Numbered from the stretch's first letter, positions 1-12,101 are shown. The stretch: 64,000 nucleotides of DNA from Miscanthus floridulus (GCF_019320115.1 NC_089582.1:119062657-119126656); one strand, 5' to 3'. Numbers and translations: made by a program. Notes: generated by a model from the letters alone, not told the origin.

Positions 1-2696
1 AAATAGGGTTCCTCTCCCATGCCTTGTTCTTTTAGGTATCTGATCCATAACCATCATATGCCTCATCCTCTTCCTTGATCCACGCTTGTTACAACGGTAA
101 GCTGCATCCGCAATGTACTTTGGGCAATCATATGGAGGCCACTCTCTAGGGTCCTGGAAAGGCACGAAGCGGGGGCTCCATGTGTACACAAGTATGTCGA
201 CACTGAACTCGTGAGGTATCCTGCTCTCGATATTATAGTTGCAATGCCTAACTGCTGCCACCAACTGTGAATATAGAAAGTGGTATTGCCTTGGTTTACC
301 ATAAGTGCATGTGAAATCTTGGAGGATTACCACATGCATCCTCGACTCTCGGACCTCGCCGTCGGACGTTGTACCGCCCTTATACTCAACCTGATAAGTC
401 CCTGTGGCGTGGTCAAAACATGTAACCACATATGTGCCAGCCCTTTCATTTGCCTTCTCTAGGTGTGCCTTTGGTTTTGGAGCTCATATCTCTCCATCAC
501 TCTGCAACTTCAATGCATAGGCGTGTCTATCGTTGAACCAGGCAACAAGCTTGTAGAAGGCGAATTGAAAGATTGCATTCATGGGCATACCACGTATCGC
601 CAATAGCAACTTATTGAATGACTCTGCCATGTTGCTGCACTGAAACTCATACCTCCATCCACCGGCGCCATGAGCTCTTGTCTATTTCTCCAAATTCCTT
701 ATCAAACCTATGAGCCATTGTCTACCTTTTACATTTGATGCGGTTCTGATCTGCTCTAACTTTTTCTGAACATACTTGTCCTTAAGCTATCAAGCAGTCT
801 CCTAGAATAGATCAAAGTTATCCTTCACACCATCCTTTCGAAGTAGATTCTTGGTAAGGTGCTGAGTACATCAACGATAGTGCAAAGGTACATACCCCTC
901 TATCTGCTCTCGCATAGCATTAAGTATGCCCTGGTGCCTATCAGATATGACGCCAACCTCCCTACCAGGCCCAACCACATGTATCCGAACTAGCCTCAAG
1001 AACCTCTCCAACTATCATTGTTCTCCTTCTCAACCAAAGCAAATGCCAAAGGAACCAACTTGTTGTTCGTGTCATAGGATATGGCTATAAGAAGTGTGCC
1101 CTAGTATTTACCAATCAAGAATGTACCATCAATAGAGAAGATGGGACGATAGTGCCTAAAGGCCTCGACACACTGAGGGAAGCACTAGAAAGCATGGAAG
1201 AATATCTGCCTCCTATCCTTTCATGCATTTGGTTTTAGGATGTACTCATAATGCATGTCTAGATTCACCACTTTGATTGTATTGAAAAGTACTAGCAGCT
1301 GCTCATACCCATCCTCCCAGTCCCCATGTATCATCTTCCACGCTCATTGCTGAGCCCTCCAAATTTTACCATAAGTTATCACATGACCTCCATACAACGC
1401 CTCAACGGTCCTGATAATTGTCCTAATCTTCATGTTGGGTTCTCCCTGCAATATTCTCATCAACCGCTTGGCAATAAGGGTAGATGTCAACTACCGATGC
1501 TTCAGTGTCAGCACATGGTCAGCACAATTGTGTGGCCCGACAACTTTTATGATCTTTCACTTTTCGGTGACCTTTTGCTTCCTTACACAAACCCTCCATG
1601 GCAGCATTCCTTATCACACACAACTGTGTAATGGCGCTCCGTATATGAATGCAAGACCTTGTAAGGTCTCTTTCGTATCACTATAAACGCTTGCAACCAC
1701 CTCTTCAATACAGGAAGGTCCTTGAATACCCTCTCATTCTCAATTACTATGTTAGGACCGGTCTCAGGAGCTTCTAGGAGCTCATCATCATGTCCTTCTG
1801 CACACGCTTGATCAGAATGAGCAAGATCGCTGAACTCGTGAACTCTTGGATCACGGCGGCCAGGAAAGATACGCCTCAGCATCTCAACATCACTCTCTGT
1901 CAGCTCTCCAACAGGACGATCATCATCAGAATCAAGAGCCCTTGCCATCTCATATGGCTCCGAATCATTCATAATTTCAATACTATTAAAGCCACGGAAT
2001 CCATCTCTACAGAGCACTTGCGCAGCAACAGTGGACACATCCACATTGTCAGGAATGTCTACTGCAACATAAGTAAAAAATATGAAAAGAATAAAAAATT
2101 GGATGTAAGGAATGGGGTAAGCTCCCAATAACCATACGGATAAGACACTTACTCGGATGATTCTGTGTTAAAGGGATCTCATGAGGAGGATCTACCATAA
2201 CATCATGAGTCTGACAAGCATCTCCAACTAGCATATTGGGGGCAGATTGAGCATTGAGAACCATAGGTGTAACCTCCACATCCATATCAGATTCCGGGAT
2301 GGGAGGGTCGAAGTGTGCCTGCTGACCCATTAGTGGAAAAACCCCATAAGGGATGGGATCAACTAACACCCGACGCACAACCACATCCAAACTTTAGAAC
2401 TGACACTTCATAGCCGATCTCACATAGTTCTCCCACTGGTCTGCACACTCAATTGGGATTATCTTCCTAAGGATGTTGGGAGGGAAACCTAGGTGAAGTA
2501 CACCCTCCACTGTGATGCCATCATCATCATCAGCTCCATGGTAATGTAGCTCCTCTCGAGCCCTTGCAACCAACTCACTAAACAATGGCTTCTAATTGAA
2601 TAACACAAGCACGTTTTGCATCTCAACAAACTCAACATATCCATATCGATCTCTTTTCACGGTGCCTCTATGATATATGCTCACTAGATTATCCAT
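1..2696 (-). pseudogene. MuDR-type transposase, decayed, 3' end off window
   Basis: The start at 2,696 opens MDNLVSIYHRGTVK. An intron donor lies near 2,150 (GTAAGT) and its acceptor near 2,070. A plant MuDR N-terminal block (KVLHSYTERHYTVVCDKE) lies near 1,610-1,670. The MULE DDE core is readable: FSIDGTFLIG near 1,115-1,145 gives the first Asp, and VISDRHQGIL near 922-950 gives the second. Stops or frame breaks occur near 2,395 and 2,600, after the CDKE block at about 1,580, and at several places in the core, so no intact protein is made here. The family role is cut-and-paste transposition in the nucleus. The C-terminus with any SWIM zinc finger could not be followed reliably. Confidence 0.82.
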
Positions 2697-3134
2697 CTAG
2701 TAGTTCAAACAAAAATTAAAATACAGTTCGTTTAGTCCAAAGTAGCTGCTATATAGTACCTCTAATAGATACTAACCAGCTACACCCTAAATAACTGTGT
2801 CACTTGCTATCTAACTATATTTATCTCACTAACTAAATCAACTAGCTATCTAATAAATATATCTATGTACCTGTCACTAGCTATCTAACTATATTTATCT
2901 AACCATATCTATCTCACTAACTAAATCAACTACCTACATAATCAAATTTACTAGAAACTACCAAATAATCAAAGTAGCACTACAATTCAAGCTAACTAAG
3001 TACCTACATTGTATATTCATAAATTTTACCTGTCCAAATCAATGCAACGATGCGGCGCGGGCGCTGTGGGGCGGCAGCGCTGGCGGCGCGGTGGCGCGAG
3101 CGCGGTAGAGAGGGAGGAAGAGAGAAAGGAATGG

Positions 3135-3375
3135 AGGGCACATACGTAAGACAAGGCTCAACGCCAAGATCTACGGCGCCAAGCTCGGCGCCGAGGTGCC
3201 TACCAAGTCACTGCCACGTCTGTGCCGAGCCAAAGACCTCGGCGCCAGAATTTATGGCGCCGAGACATGTAAGTTTGGCGCCACCAACGATGGCTCCGAG
3301 CTAAGGGTTTAGATTTTGAAAACATATCTCGAGAGGCATATTTGTGAATTTTTTTTAAAAGGCGAAAAATAAAAA
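3135..3375. repeat. MULE-1 terminal inverted repeat (right end)
   Basis: A GGCGCC-rich block with repeated GGCGCCGAG-type words, ending in GCTAAGGGTTTAG and a T-rich edge. It resembles both TIRs of the second MULE (7,218-7,426 and 9,441-9,645), which end in the same GAGCTAAGGG word followed by a run of T. The matching left TIR is outside the window. Confidence 0.7.
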
Positions 3376-5622
3376 TTTGGCTGTTTCGGCCGCATAAATA
3401 ATATTAAACAATTCTGAAACCAAACCATGCACGGGGTCCATTGCGCAGCACGAAAATGGTTGCTTTCTTCTCACCCGGGAGAACCCGTAAGCATCCCCGA
3501 AAGATAAGTATGTTCAGGTAATCAGGTTCAGGACGTGCCGCCAAAGATGTCCAATCAAACGTTTCCATCCTTTTCCCTATATAATATCCTTCTTTGTTCG
3601 TATTACCGTGTTTTTGTTTTCAGAAAAATGGCACTTTCCCGGTTATCATGGAAAACATTTGTTGCTCCAAACGATCTTTTGGAGCATGTACGGCATGTCC
3701 AAAAATTTTTGTTACACCGAAAAATGAAAAAGAAGACGAGAACAACCATGCATGCGTTGCTCCGCGAACAAACAAAGGAGACCTCGCCGGACGGTGCCAT
3801 GGAGGCACGGACGGGCTCGGTGGCGGCCACATGACGCAACGTGATCATTCTGATCTTTGGGAAGGCCGCACACCGTGTCCGCCGGTTTTCCTTTTTCTAG
3901 CCGCCCAGAGTACGCCATACCAACGGTGCGTATAGGAACTGCGCCTGCGCCCACGAGGCAGCGCGCATGATACCTTCCACTTCCGCGTGCACGTGCTGCA
4001 TGTCGGAGCCCGCCGCCCGGCCGCCGGCCAGGAAGCCAAGTTCGCTGGTGCTACCACTGCCGTCTTCTTCGGCGGACTTCGATGGATCTATAGCATGGCA
4101 GCTTGCCAGCTTGTTCAAAAATCAAATCAAAATCTAGTCTAGTAGTTATACTCCTGTCTCAGCGAGACGACGCGACGCGACACACTGGTTCTGACCAGGA
4201 TCGTTGCTGCGGCGGGCGCGCCCCTGTTTGTCGAGGAAGCAAAGCACGCCCGGAATTGCTGCCGTTGCCGGCCGGACGCGGCCGAAGAAATGGGCTGTCA
4301 GCGGCTCGGCTGCATTTCTTGCAAGGCTGCAACTGCAACTGTTGCTGTTTTCTTCACTGTTTGCCACATTGTGTTGCACGGAGTACTACCTTGCAGCAAC
4401 TGCTGCAGCACGCTGCAAGTAGTGCAGCTGTTCCCATGTGTTTTTATTTTAGGAAGTGCCTTACAGCTCGGTCAGAGGCAGTTAAGCAATGTGGTTAAAA
4501 TTTGGATGCGCTTGCGTGCTTTGTAGGAGTAGCACTAGTTCAGGCGAAACAGCGGTACCTATAGGCTTCGTTAAGCCAAAAAAAAAAAGACAGCGGTATC
4601 ATCCAGGAATGACGCTGAGGCAGAATGGATTCGTGAAGAATCTGCTTTTGCGGGCAGTAATTCACACGAAGTCCAGGCCAAAATAAGGTCACTTTACAGA
4701 TCGCTGTTGGGGCGCGGCGTCAAACCAAGACGTATATTCCGCGTAGAAGTCACAGCCTGCAATGAGCCTTATCTTGAACACGGTCAGGTTTGGATCCGGT
4801 TTTTTCCACGAAGAGACAAGGGAGACAAAAAGCGGTAGCGACAGGGACGGTGGGGAAGAAGCCGGCGCTGCGCGTCATGACGGAAGGAGTACGTGACGGG
4901 ACACTCCAAAGATCGCGTCGGTCGTACTACACGACAGCGACGATACTCCTCGTTCAACCAATGGAACGGCGACGGTGAGGTGTGGCGGCCCCGCGGTACG
5001 GTGAGCCCCGGCTGGCAGTGGTAAGCTGGCCGGCCGGCCGGCATTTCGGTGTTTTCAACTGCCGGAGATATTCCAAATGCATGGTACCTAATGCGTACAG
5101 TAATCAGCCTGTTCGATACGTACAGATATGAATAATTGCTAGTTACTGTGTACATAGAACTATATATAATATAAGTAGCCGTAGAGATTTTAAGCGGAGC
5201 AAACATGTCTAATAATTTTTTTTCTGTATTACCTTTTTTTTGTCTGTCAGTGTATTCCATCGCACATCACTCTTCCCCACCGGCATCTCATTCTTATCAT
5301 CAACATATTTTCAATCCAAATCTAATACGAGCCTACGCTTCCAATCTAAAAGCTAACAAATCTAAATATAACATGAGTGAGACTATGTTTTGTCCTTAAT
5401 TTGGAGTCCGATAACAAGTTATATTAAAATAGATGACACTATTGCTTCAGAGCACAAGTCATATGTTCTATTATAACGTGGGAGGACTTTTGCAAGTCCT
5501 TAGTAGAAAAACAATCGCCCTTTCCGCGCTTGGTGCGTGTAGCTGTAATCGTCAATGGCAAGTGGATCACACGCTGTAATCGTCAATGGCAAGTGGATAC
5601 AACCTGCCGTTACTTTTTTCAG
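3376..5622. other. Unassigned single-copy-looking DNA without a recognisable gene
   Basis: About 2.2 kb with mixed GC content. Open frames exist on both strands (for example minus 3,897-4,118 and plus 4,103-4,498), but none shows a known domain, consistent codon bias or splice continuity. A direct repeat of 26 bp, beginning GCTGTAATCGTCAATGGC, lies at 5,542-5,567 and 5,573-5,598. A GGCCGGCCGGCC run lies near 5,030. Fragments of old elements or an unrecognised non-coding transcript are possible. Confidence 0.4.
5542..5598. repeat. 26-bp direct repeat, two copies
   Basis: Two identical 26-bp copies (5,542-5,567 and 5,573-5,598), beginning GCTGTAATCGTCAATGGC and separated by 5 bp. No function is visible. 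Confidence 0.8.
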
Positions 5623-5737
5623 CCTGTTCGTTTGTTGGTTTCAGCCAGGGCTTATCAGTCAGCCAGCAGTGTTTCCCTCTCATAACAAACCAGCATCAGC
5701 CGGACTTATCAGCCCAGAAACCAACTAACGAACACCC
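5623..5737. mobile_element. MITE with GTTCGTTTGTTGG-type terminal inverted repeats
   Basis: The left end CTGTTCGTTTGTTGGTTTC is the inverted counterpart of the right end GAAACCAACTAACGAACA. The interior has paired CTTATCAG words. This is the GTTCG...CTTATCAG miniature element common in grasses; degenerate relatives lie at about 6,422, 15,963, 19,298, 21,427 and 22,030. Confidence 0.75.
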
Positions 5738-7217
5738 GTTCATCTCAAAAGAAAAATGAGAACAAAGAGCTTGAAGCTTGTGCAGTACGCACTAAATGTC
5801 GACCGACCGTCACGACAAAATTGGCTATCGCAGTCGCAGCCAAAACAGCCACATGAAGCGCCCATAGGGAGTTTATATAGTACATTGAACTAAGACTAAT
5901 CTGCTGTGTTTTCCAGAATTCCAGTCGTAATGAGAGATGACTAGCGCAAGCCGCCGCCGTGTTTGACGGCGGAAATGTCGTCTGAGTGTGTACGTACGGT
6001 ATACCGCTGCGAATATGCCCGCGATACGTACGGCGCACATGGTCCGCAGCAATGTGCCGATCAGCTATCATCATCAGCGCTTGTCGCTTGCTCGATTGCA
6101 GCCGCAGCTGCTGCAGGCCTTATCAGTTTATCAAGTCGGTCGGCCCGGGCCCGGGAGTCGGGACCCTCACATGTGGTGTGGTGATAAGCCGCCTTCGTTT
6201 TCGCTCCGCAGCTTGGGGCCGCGTTTTCTCCGCTGCGTGTAGTGTATGGTGCTGTGTGTGTTGGGCGGCAGCTCGGAATTAATCGCACGCCTCCATCGTG
6301 ACTGATACAGTGATACTGATAGGGGAGGGCCATCGATTTTGTGCAGTACAGTACTACTCCGTACTAGCTGAGGCCTGGCTTCACGCATGCGCCGTCTGCG
6401 GACTTCTTGTACAATGGTTTACGAGTCGGATAAGACGACTAATGCTGATTTGTTTTGAGAGAAAAGTGTTGTACCATAATTGATAAGCCGGACTGATAAG
6501 TTTAAACGAACAGGGCGACCGACGCTTCGCTGCTGCCCCGTGTTGTTAGTTCCCCCTACTGATCTTCAGAGTTTTTTTTATGGGTACTGATCTTCAGAGT
6601 TCCTTCTTCAGACCAGAGTACCAGACGTACGTACTCCGTAAGAAGGAAATATGGAACGCTGTTTTTGTTTTATATAAAATATGAACGCTGTTTGTGGTGT
6701 CCCAACTGCAGGATCGTGATGATGGATGGTTGATCTGGCAGCGGCCCAGATTCCATTCAGTCACGAGTCACCCTCGCCCATGCAATGCAACACCCCGATA
6801 GCCACCGGAACAGGTCCGTCAGAACTCAGAACAGGCCTGCGCTCTGCTTTACGCGTCAATCTTATCCTCTCAAACCGAGCACGGCCGCCGCTGCTCCACG
6901 CACTCTCTTTCTTGCAGACGTTTTCCGAAACCCTGCGGCGCGGCGTGCATAGTTGCTAGGACCGAGCCATCCGCTAGTGTGTTTTTGCTTAGAAACCGGG
7001 AAACGCGTGCTCCTCGTGGTTCTTCATCATTTGCATTATAAATTTGCGTTGCGTCTTTGTCAGGTCCTGTTTCTCCTCCGGATCGCGAATGAGTTTGGGT
7101 GTCGTGGTTGTATACGTTCACCATTTGCATTCAGAATTGCTATATGTTAACCGGTTGTTTCTAGAGCTCGTAGCAACTGTTTTTTTTCCCGTCAGATGGT
7201 GTTTGCCCTGTGACCGA
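5738..7217. other. Intergenic DNA, no recognisable gene
   Basis: No coding region can be supported. The stretch holds a degenerate GTTCG-type MITE near 6,422-6,516 (right end with GATAAG...ACGAACAGGG) and GC-rich islands near 6,140-6,240 and 6,870-6,960. Short open frames here lack domain identity. Confidence 0.45.
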
Positions 7218-7426
7218 ATTTTTTACATTTTAGTCTTTTTTTTTTTAAAAGTTTCTCACAAATAGACCCCTAACGGAAAGAATTCAAAAAATAGTCACTT
7301 AGCTCAGCGTCATTGGTGCTGGCGCCGAGCTAACACGTCTCGGCGCCAGCGTCTCTGACGTCGAGCTCCTAAGCACGGTAGATGACATGGCAGTGAGCTC
7401 GGCGCCAGTCACTCTGGCACCGAGCC
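7218..7426. repeat. MULE-2 left terminal inverted repeat
   Basis: Begins TTTTTTACATTTTAG and continues through AGTTTCTCACAAATAGACCC into GGCGCCGAG-rich sequence. It is the inverted match of 9,441-9,645. Confidence 0.88.
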
Positions 7427-8178
7427 TTTAATATCTATGGTCCGCGTCTCTCTTACTCTCTTCCTTTCCCTCTCTCGCCCTAGCATAGCCGAGCTCCGCG
7501 CCGCCGCCGTCGGCCGCGCCCTTCCTCCACCGGCCGCCCTCGCCCGTGCTCGCGTGCCCTGAGCCCTGCGGCCGCCCCGCCCCGCCTTGCCGCCCTCCAC
7601 CACCGCCCTCGGCTGCGGCCGCCGTGCCTCCCGCGCCCGTCGAGCCGGACTCGCTGCGTGGAGCCCCGAGCATCCCGCGCCCGTCGCGCGCCACCGCTAT
7701 CGTCGGCCGCGCCACCACCGACCCCGCCACCTACAATGCCCAGCCATGCCACCGCCGGCCCGGATCGTCGGCCTGACCCACGCCCTTCGTCCGCTACGAC
7801 TCCATCGACGTCCGCGGATCAATCGTTGGAAAGGTAAAAATTATGAATATGCAATGTACCTACTTAGTTGGCATTTGTTATTAACTAGTTAATGTGATGA
7901 CTCAGGTAGTTGATTTAGTTAGTGATCTAGTGAGATATATATGTCGATAGATAGAAACATAGATACATAGGTACATAGATATAGTTAGATAGCTACTTAG
8001 ATATATAGTTACATATTTAGTTAACTACGTATGATCTAGCTATTTAGTGAGTACACTGTATATATATACGTAGTTATTATCTTATTTACTTAGTTTATAG
8101 TTAGAAAGTACTTGTTAGGTACTATCTATCGTCTAGTTTGGACTAAATGACATGTGTTTCGTTACGTGTTTGAACTAG

Positions 8179-8397
8179 ATAGACAACCTAGTTACCATAT
8201 ATCATGGAGGCACCGTTGAAAGCAATTGCTATGGATATGTTGAGTTTGTTGACATGCAAAGCGTGCCTGTGCTATTCAATGATAGGCCTTCATTTAGTGA
8301 GATGGTTGTAAGGGCTTGGGAGGAGCTGCATTGCCTTAGAGATGATGTCATTGCAGTTGATGGTGTACTGCACCTAGGTTCTCCTCCCAACATTTCA
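8179..8397 (+). pseudogene. MuDR transposase N-terminal fragment, start codon lost
   Basis: Reads IDNLVTIYHGGTVE, then YVEFVDMQSV, FNDRPSFSEMVV and VDGVLHLGSPPN, closely matching the N-terminus of the MULE-1 transposase (2,696 downward). The codon in the position of the MULE-1 start Met is ATA here. Similarity stops at about 8,397, where the antisense GRF fragment begins. No catalytic residues are present, so it cannot supply transposase. Confidence 0.8.
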
Positions 8398-8418
8398 ACA
8401 CATACACTTTACACTTAC

Positions 8419-8909
8419 TTAATGTTTGTTTGGACACACAAACTCCAACGTATTCTCAGAGTCTATCACAGCTCGATCTCCACAATCGCACATAGGAGGT
8501 TCCTCGAGTCGTCTAACTGCGGCTAGATGCTTCTCCTTAGCCGTCATTGGCAGAGGATTAGGGGAGGGTGGAACCCACCGCTTGAAGTGCTCACGTAGAT
8601 GTCTCCCTCTAAACCAATCATCGAAAAAGAGGTACCTAGAATCAAACTTGACTGTACCGTCGATCCACTGAAAAAAGCATCTCTCATGGTCCTACATAAC
8701 AAGATTCCAATAAAATATTAGTAGCATACTTACACAAACGCTGCTGTGTCCAGATGTTTCGATTGAAAAACATGGGCCGGGAAACCACAGTCACAGTTAG
8801 GGATAGAGAGGTCAGGAGGGATGAGGGCATCTTTGCTAGACGTGTCGGGGTATAATTCTCGAGGACGACCCCGTTTTCGCCAAAACTCCTCCCGAAACAT
8901 TTCTTGCAT
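8419..8909 (-). pseudogene. GRF-type zinc-finger protein fragment carried inside MULE-2
   Basis: Two exon-like blocks on the minus strand. Exon 1 (8,909-8,734) begins MQEMFREEFWRKRGRPRELY and holds a CDCGFPAHV zinc-ligand start, ending at a GTAAGT donor. Exon 2 (8,691-8,419) reads DHERCFFQWIDG, FDDWFRGRHLREHFKRWVPP and MCDCGDRAVID...FVCPNKH, then a stop. The pattern matches plant GRF-type zinc-finger proteins often associated with transposons. The simple splice shifts the reading frame, so either another junction is used or the copy is broken. The parent gene's function is not established here. Confidence 0.7.
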
Positions 8910-9440
8910 CTAACAAAACGGATGTAATTTGACAAACATAAATCAAAACATCACAAATAAATATCAATGAGAACCATAACTACAATACAACTAATTTTGT
9001 TCTAAGAACCCAAAGCAGTTAACATTAAACCATAAACCCAGGGTTTTCCATTTGATGCACAACAATGAACCCATAACATAACTACATGCGCCTATATTTG
9101 CTAGCTTTTTCACGCCTTAGCATCATCCTGCGGTTGTATAATACATATATTGATGGATACAATGAAACCCTAAGTGATGACGATTATTACGTTCAAAAAT
9201 CCAACTAATACATACTGAATCAAAGTGAAAAAACTAGGAGGGGAGCGAGGATGCCTTGCTCTCAAAGATCTACGGATCAAATCAAAGTTTCCAAGGTCTA
9301 ATATGCCGATTCGTGAGGTAGGGTGAAGTGGGGAGAGAAAAAACCCGAGAGGGAGGAGAAAGAAGAGGAAGAACGCTCGGGCAGGAAGGTTGGCCGGGGT
9401 TAAATGGCAGGGAGCTCGACGCCAAGATCTACGGCACCGA

Positions 9441-9645
9441 GCTCGGTGCTAGAGTGACTGGCGCCGAGCTCACTGCCATGCCATCTACCGTGCCCAGGAG
9501 CTCGGCGCTAGAGACGCTGGCGCCGAGACGTGTTAGCTCGACGCCAGCACCAATGGCGCCGAGCTAAGGGTCTATTTTCTGAATTCTTTCCGTCAGGGGT
9601 CTATTTGTGAGAAACTTTCAAAAAAAAGCTAAAATGTAAAAAATG
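9441..9645. repeat. MULE-2 right terminal inverted repeat
   Basis: Inverted match of 7,218-7,426. It contains GAGCTCGGCGCTAGAGAC, then GGCGCCGAGCTAAGGGTC, and ends AAAATGTAAAAAA. Confidence 0.88.
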
Positions 9646-10507
9646 TAGACCCTATGGCCCTGGCCGTCCATGGCGTCCGCCCGTTGGCCCTAGCTCCCGG
9701 CCCTCCCTCCTCCGCCGCACCCCACCGGCCCTCCCACCTCCACCGCACCACACCGCCCGTCACCCCGCACCGGCCCTTCCTCTGCCATCGCCCCCAGGCC
9801 ACCCCTCGCCCGCCGCCCGCCGCCCCTAGGCCAACTGCGGCTCCCTCCGCTCTGCCCTGGTGCCCGCGAACCCTCCATGGTCGCGGCTATGCTACTAGGC
9901 GGACGTGGAGCCCTCCATGGTCGTAGGCTCTCGGCTAGGATCGATGGGGTCTAGAAGTGAAGGTGAGGAGAGGGAAGGGAAGGGATAAGACTGGGAAGGG
10001 TGTGTCCCACAATAATTTGTGAATAATCTATAATTTGTTTAGAAATTGTGAACAATTTGATCATTTATGAACAATTTAACATATATTACTCTGATATCTG
10101 AAATTCATAGAAATAATTTGTATTTTTTGTAAAAAAAATTGACATATATTTATGTTATTTTTCTAAATTACATCACTATATCCAATAAGTTACACTGAAG
10201 AAATCATTGTAAATATAGTAATAAAGCGGTGTAAATATAGCTATAAAACAATATAAGTGCATGAGAAAAATCTGGTCGTTGAGAGGGCTAAAACAACTGG
10301 TTGTTGGCCAGACACATTCTTTGCATTTGACGACTTGCAATAATAAGTTTCAATCATAGCCCGTGGGTACATAAATAAACGTGGCATATATGATACTACT
10401 TGGAGTATTTTTTTTATTTGCATCGTAACAAATGGATCCATCGAACCGGGTACTCCTTGCTGATACGAGGTCGCTGCTTGATACTACTTGCTTGCTAATG
10501 TTACTAC
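9646..10507. other. Intergenic: Pro/Ala-rich GC island then AT-rich DNA
   Basis: From 9,650 to about 9,930 the DNA is C-rich, giving low-complexity Pro-rich frames with no domain; it may be a remnant of a captured gene leader. From 10,010 to 10,430 it is AT-rich with ATTTGTGAA-type near-repeats. No gene is supported. Confidence 0.45.
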
Positions 10508-11004
10508 GGGCGTGTTTGCGCACCTAGACCAGCACGGCCTAGCTAGCCCAAACAGACCAGGCGTGGGCAGGCCTGCCCCAACTGCTGCAACGCAGCTTGT
10601 TTGCGCACCTATACCGATTCAACCCGACCTAGGTGAGCTGGTGTTTGTGACCCAATACTCAGCCTGACTTAAACGCCAACCGCCACCAACTGCCGAGCAC
10701 AGATTGTGTTTGCCAGCTGCTGTGCTCGGCCTGGCCCAAAGAGAAGGAGGAACAACATGATCAATAGAGAAGCAAACACTTTGAATGAAAAATATACAAA
10801 AGACATAGGCCTCAGACTAATTCTATTTAATCAACACATACATTGCCAGCTACATTGCATAATCAAAGAAGCAAATTAAGAACAGTAGCAGAATTAAGTA
10901 GTTTGGCAAGCCGAGAAGGGCAACAAGTTAACAGAAAAGAGAGTACATGAATCAAAGTGGCATGTAGCCAGCTAATGCAGTCATCCTATTGTGTCATCAT
11001 CGGC

Positions 11005-11366
11005 CTAATTAAAACAACAGCTGTGGCACATGAACAGCTTGAGTGACAGACCAACTACAACCATAAACAAGATCAAGATGATAGTATTTTTGCAATAGCC
11101 TTGCAGCCTAGGTGAATGAGGATAGATTTCATAACCTTGAGCTGTCACCAGTTCATGGGATGCTGATGCATCCCCATAAGGGGCATCAATTGGTAACAAC
11201 AAGGGTTCTTGAGGTACCCTTGCATTAAAATCTCTAAGAGCATCATCATAGTTGTTGTACTTCTGATAGATAGCCCCTTCTTCCCTAAGCATTTCTTAGC
11301 ACACTCATACCATGTAAAATAAATTCCAGGTTTCTTCCCTTCAAAGACCACATAGCAAGGAGGCAT
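11005..11366 (-). pseudogene. RNase H1 N-terminal / viroplasmin-type domain fragment inside the Harbinger element
   Basis: The minus-strand start at 11,366 reads MPPCYVVFEGKKPGIYFTWY, then ECAKKCLG. After one frame change near 11,280 it continues GAIYQKYNNYDDALRDFNAR. The YVVF.GK.PG.Y.TW.EC ... Y..Y....DAL..F pattern is that of the small nucleic-acid-binding domain at the N-terminus of eukaryotic RNase H1 (Pfam Cauli_VI family). No catalytic RNase H domain follows. The frame change makes it a broken copy; it may be an exon of a captured gene or part of the element's accessory protein. Confidence 0.6.
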
Positions 11367-12101
11367 TCTCTGAAACCAACCAAATGTAGAACATGTAAGT
11401 GGTCTGAATGACATGCCTCAGTCGACCATTCAGTTTGAATGATGGTGAACATCATTTGCTACTTGATAAAAAAAATTAGCCTCAGCTTAGTAGTTTGGTG
11501 GTTTTTTTCCTTGTTTAGTCATTGGTGGCTACCAAGAATTGTAAGAACCAAATAAAGAGGCAAATAAACAACAGTTGCACTCACTGCCATACAGACCTTT
11601 TGATCAGTTGCACTCACTGCCATCAGCCATCACAAGTGGATGTTGTTGCTATGGAGTACAACTGAGCATAAGTGTAGAATGGAAGGATAGGCAAATAAAG
11701 AACAAAGCACAACAAAACCATCAAAACAAGAATAAGGTAGCCACCTCATGTTTGTTTTATGCATCATAGGCCTTTAAATCCCACAGTTACTACTAGGGCA
11801 TAAACAACACAAATAGGCAACTAGTTATCAAATAAAAAGTAGCCAATAGAGGCTACAAATAAGTTTCTTACAATACCAAGTTCAGCCCAACAGCCAAGAG
11901 CTCAAATGTTCCCAAATCCTTGCTTATTGTTAGCCACCCTCCTAGGAAAACTACACCATCAAGGTCAGGTGTCAAAAGAATAAGCAGACTGTACAAAAGC
12001 TCCTGTTGTCAAAAGAAGAGAGAGTGGGTGAGGGGGGGAGGAACTATACATCTCTACAGTCAACCCCCTCCTGGCCTTCTAGCCCTTCATGTGTAGTGGA
12101 A

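Larger units (their letters stand above)
1..3375 (-). mobile_element. MULE-1: Mutator-like element, right end present, left end outside window
   Basis: A Mutator-like DNA transposon read on the minus strand. The right boundary is a GGCGCC-rich terminal inverted repeat ending near 3,350-3,375. Inward of it come a GC-rich leader (about 3,040-3,130), an AT-rich stretch (2,700-3,040) and a transposase gene starting at 2,696 and running off the left edge. The same order (TIR, GC-rich leader, AT-rich stretch, transposase N-terminus) recurs in the second MULE at 7.2-8.4 kb, so the two belong to one family. The exact outer edge is uncertain because the partner TIR is outside the window. Confidence 0.8.
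7218..9645. mobile_element. MULE-2: small MULE with two long TIRs, carrying transposase N-terminus and an antisense GRF zinc-finger fragment
   Basis: Both ends are present: about 205 bp at 7,218-7,426 matches 9,441-9,645 in inverted orientation with few differences. Inside, left to right, are a GC-rich leader, an AT-rich stretch, the first about 70 codons of a MuDR-type transposase (plus strand) and a GRF-type zinc-finger gene fragment (minus strand). The catalytic transposase core is missing, so the element is non-autonomous. A 9-bp target duplication, usual for MULEs, was not found at the edges, so the boundaries may be off by a few bases or the flanks have mutated. Confidence 0.85.

Noticed and set aside
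3897..4118. Minus-strand frame MNKLASCHAIDPSKSAEEDG... as a possible gene
   Set aside because: No recognised domain, no splice partners and no promoter signal; left as unassigned DNA.
7428..7892. Several Arg/Gly/Ala/Pro-rich frames on both strands
   Set aside because: Low-complexity translation of the GC-rich MULE-2 leader; no domain and frames overlap on all strands.
7209..9654. 9-bp target duplication for MULE-2
   Set aside because: GTGACCGAA on the left and TGTAGACCC on the right do not match.
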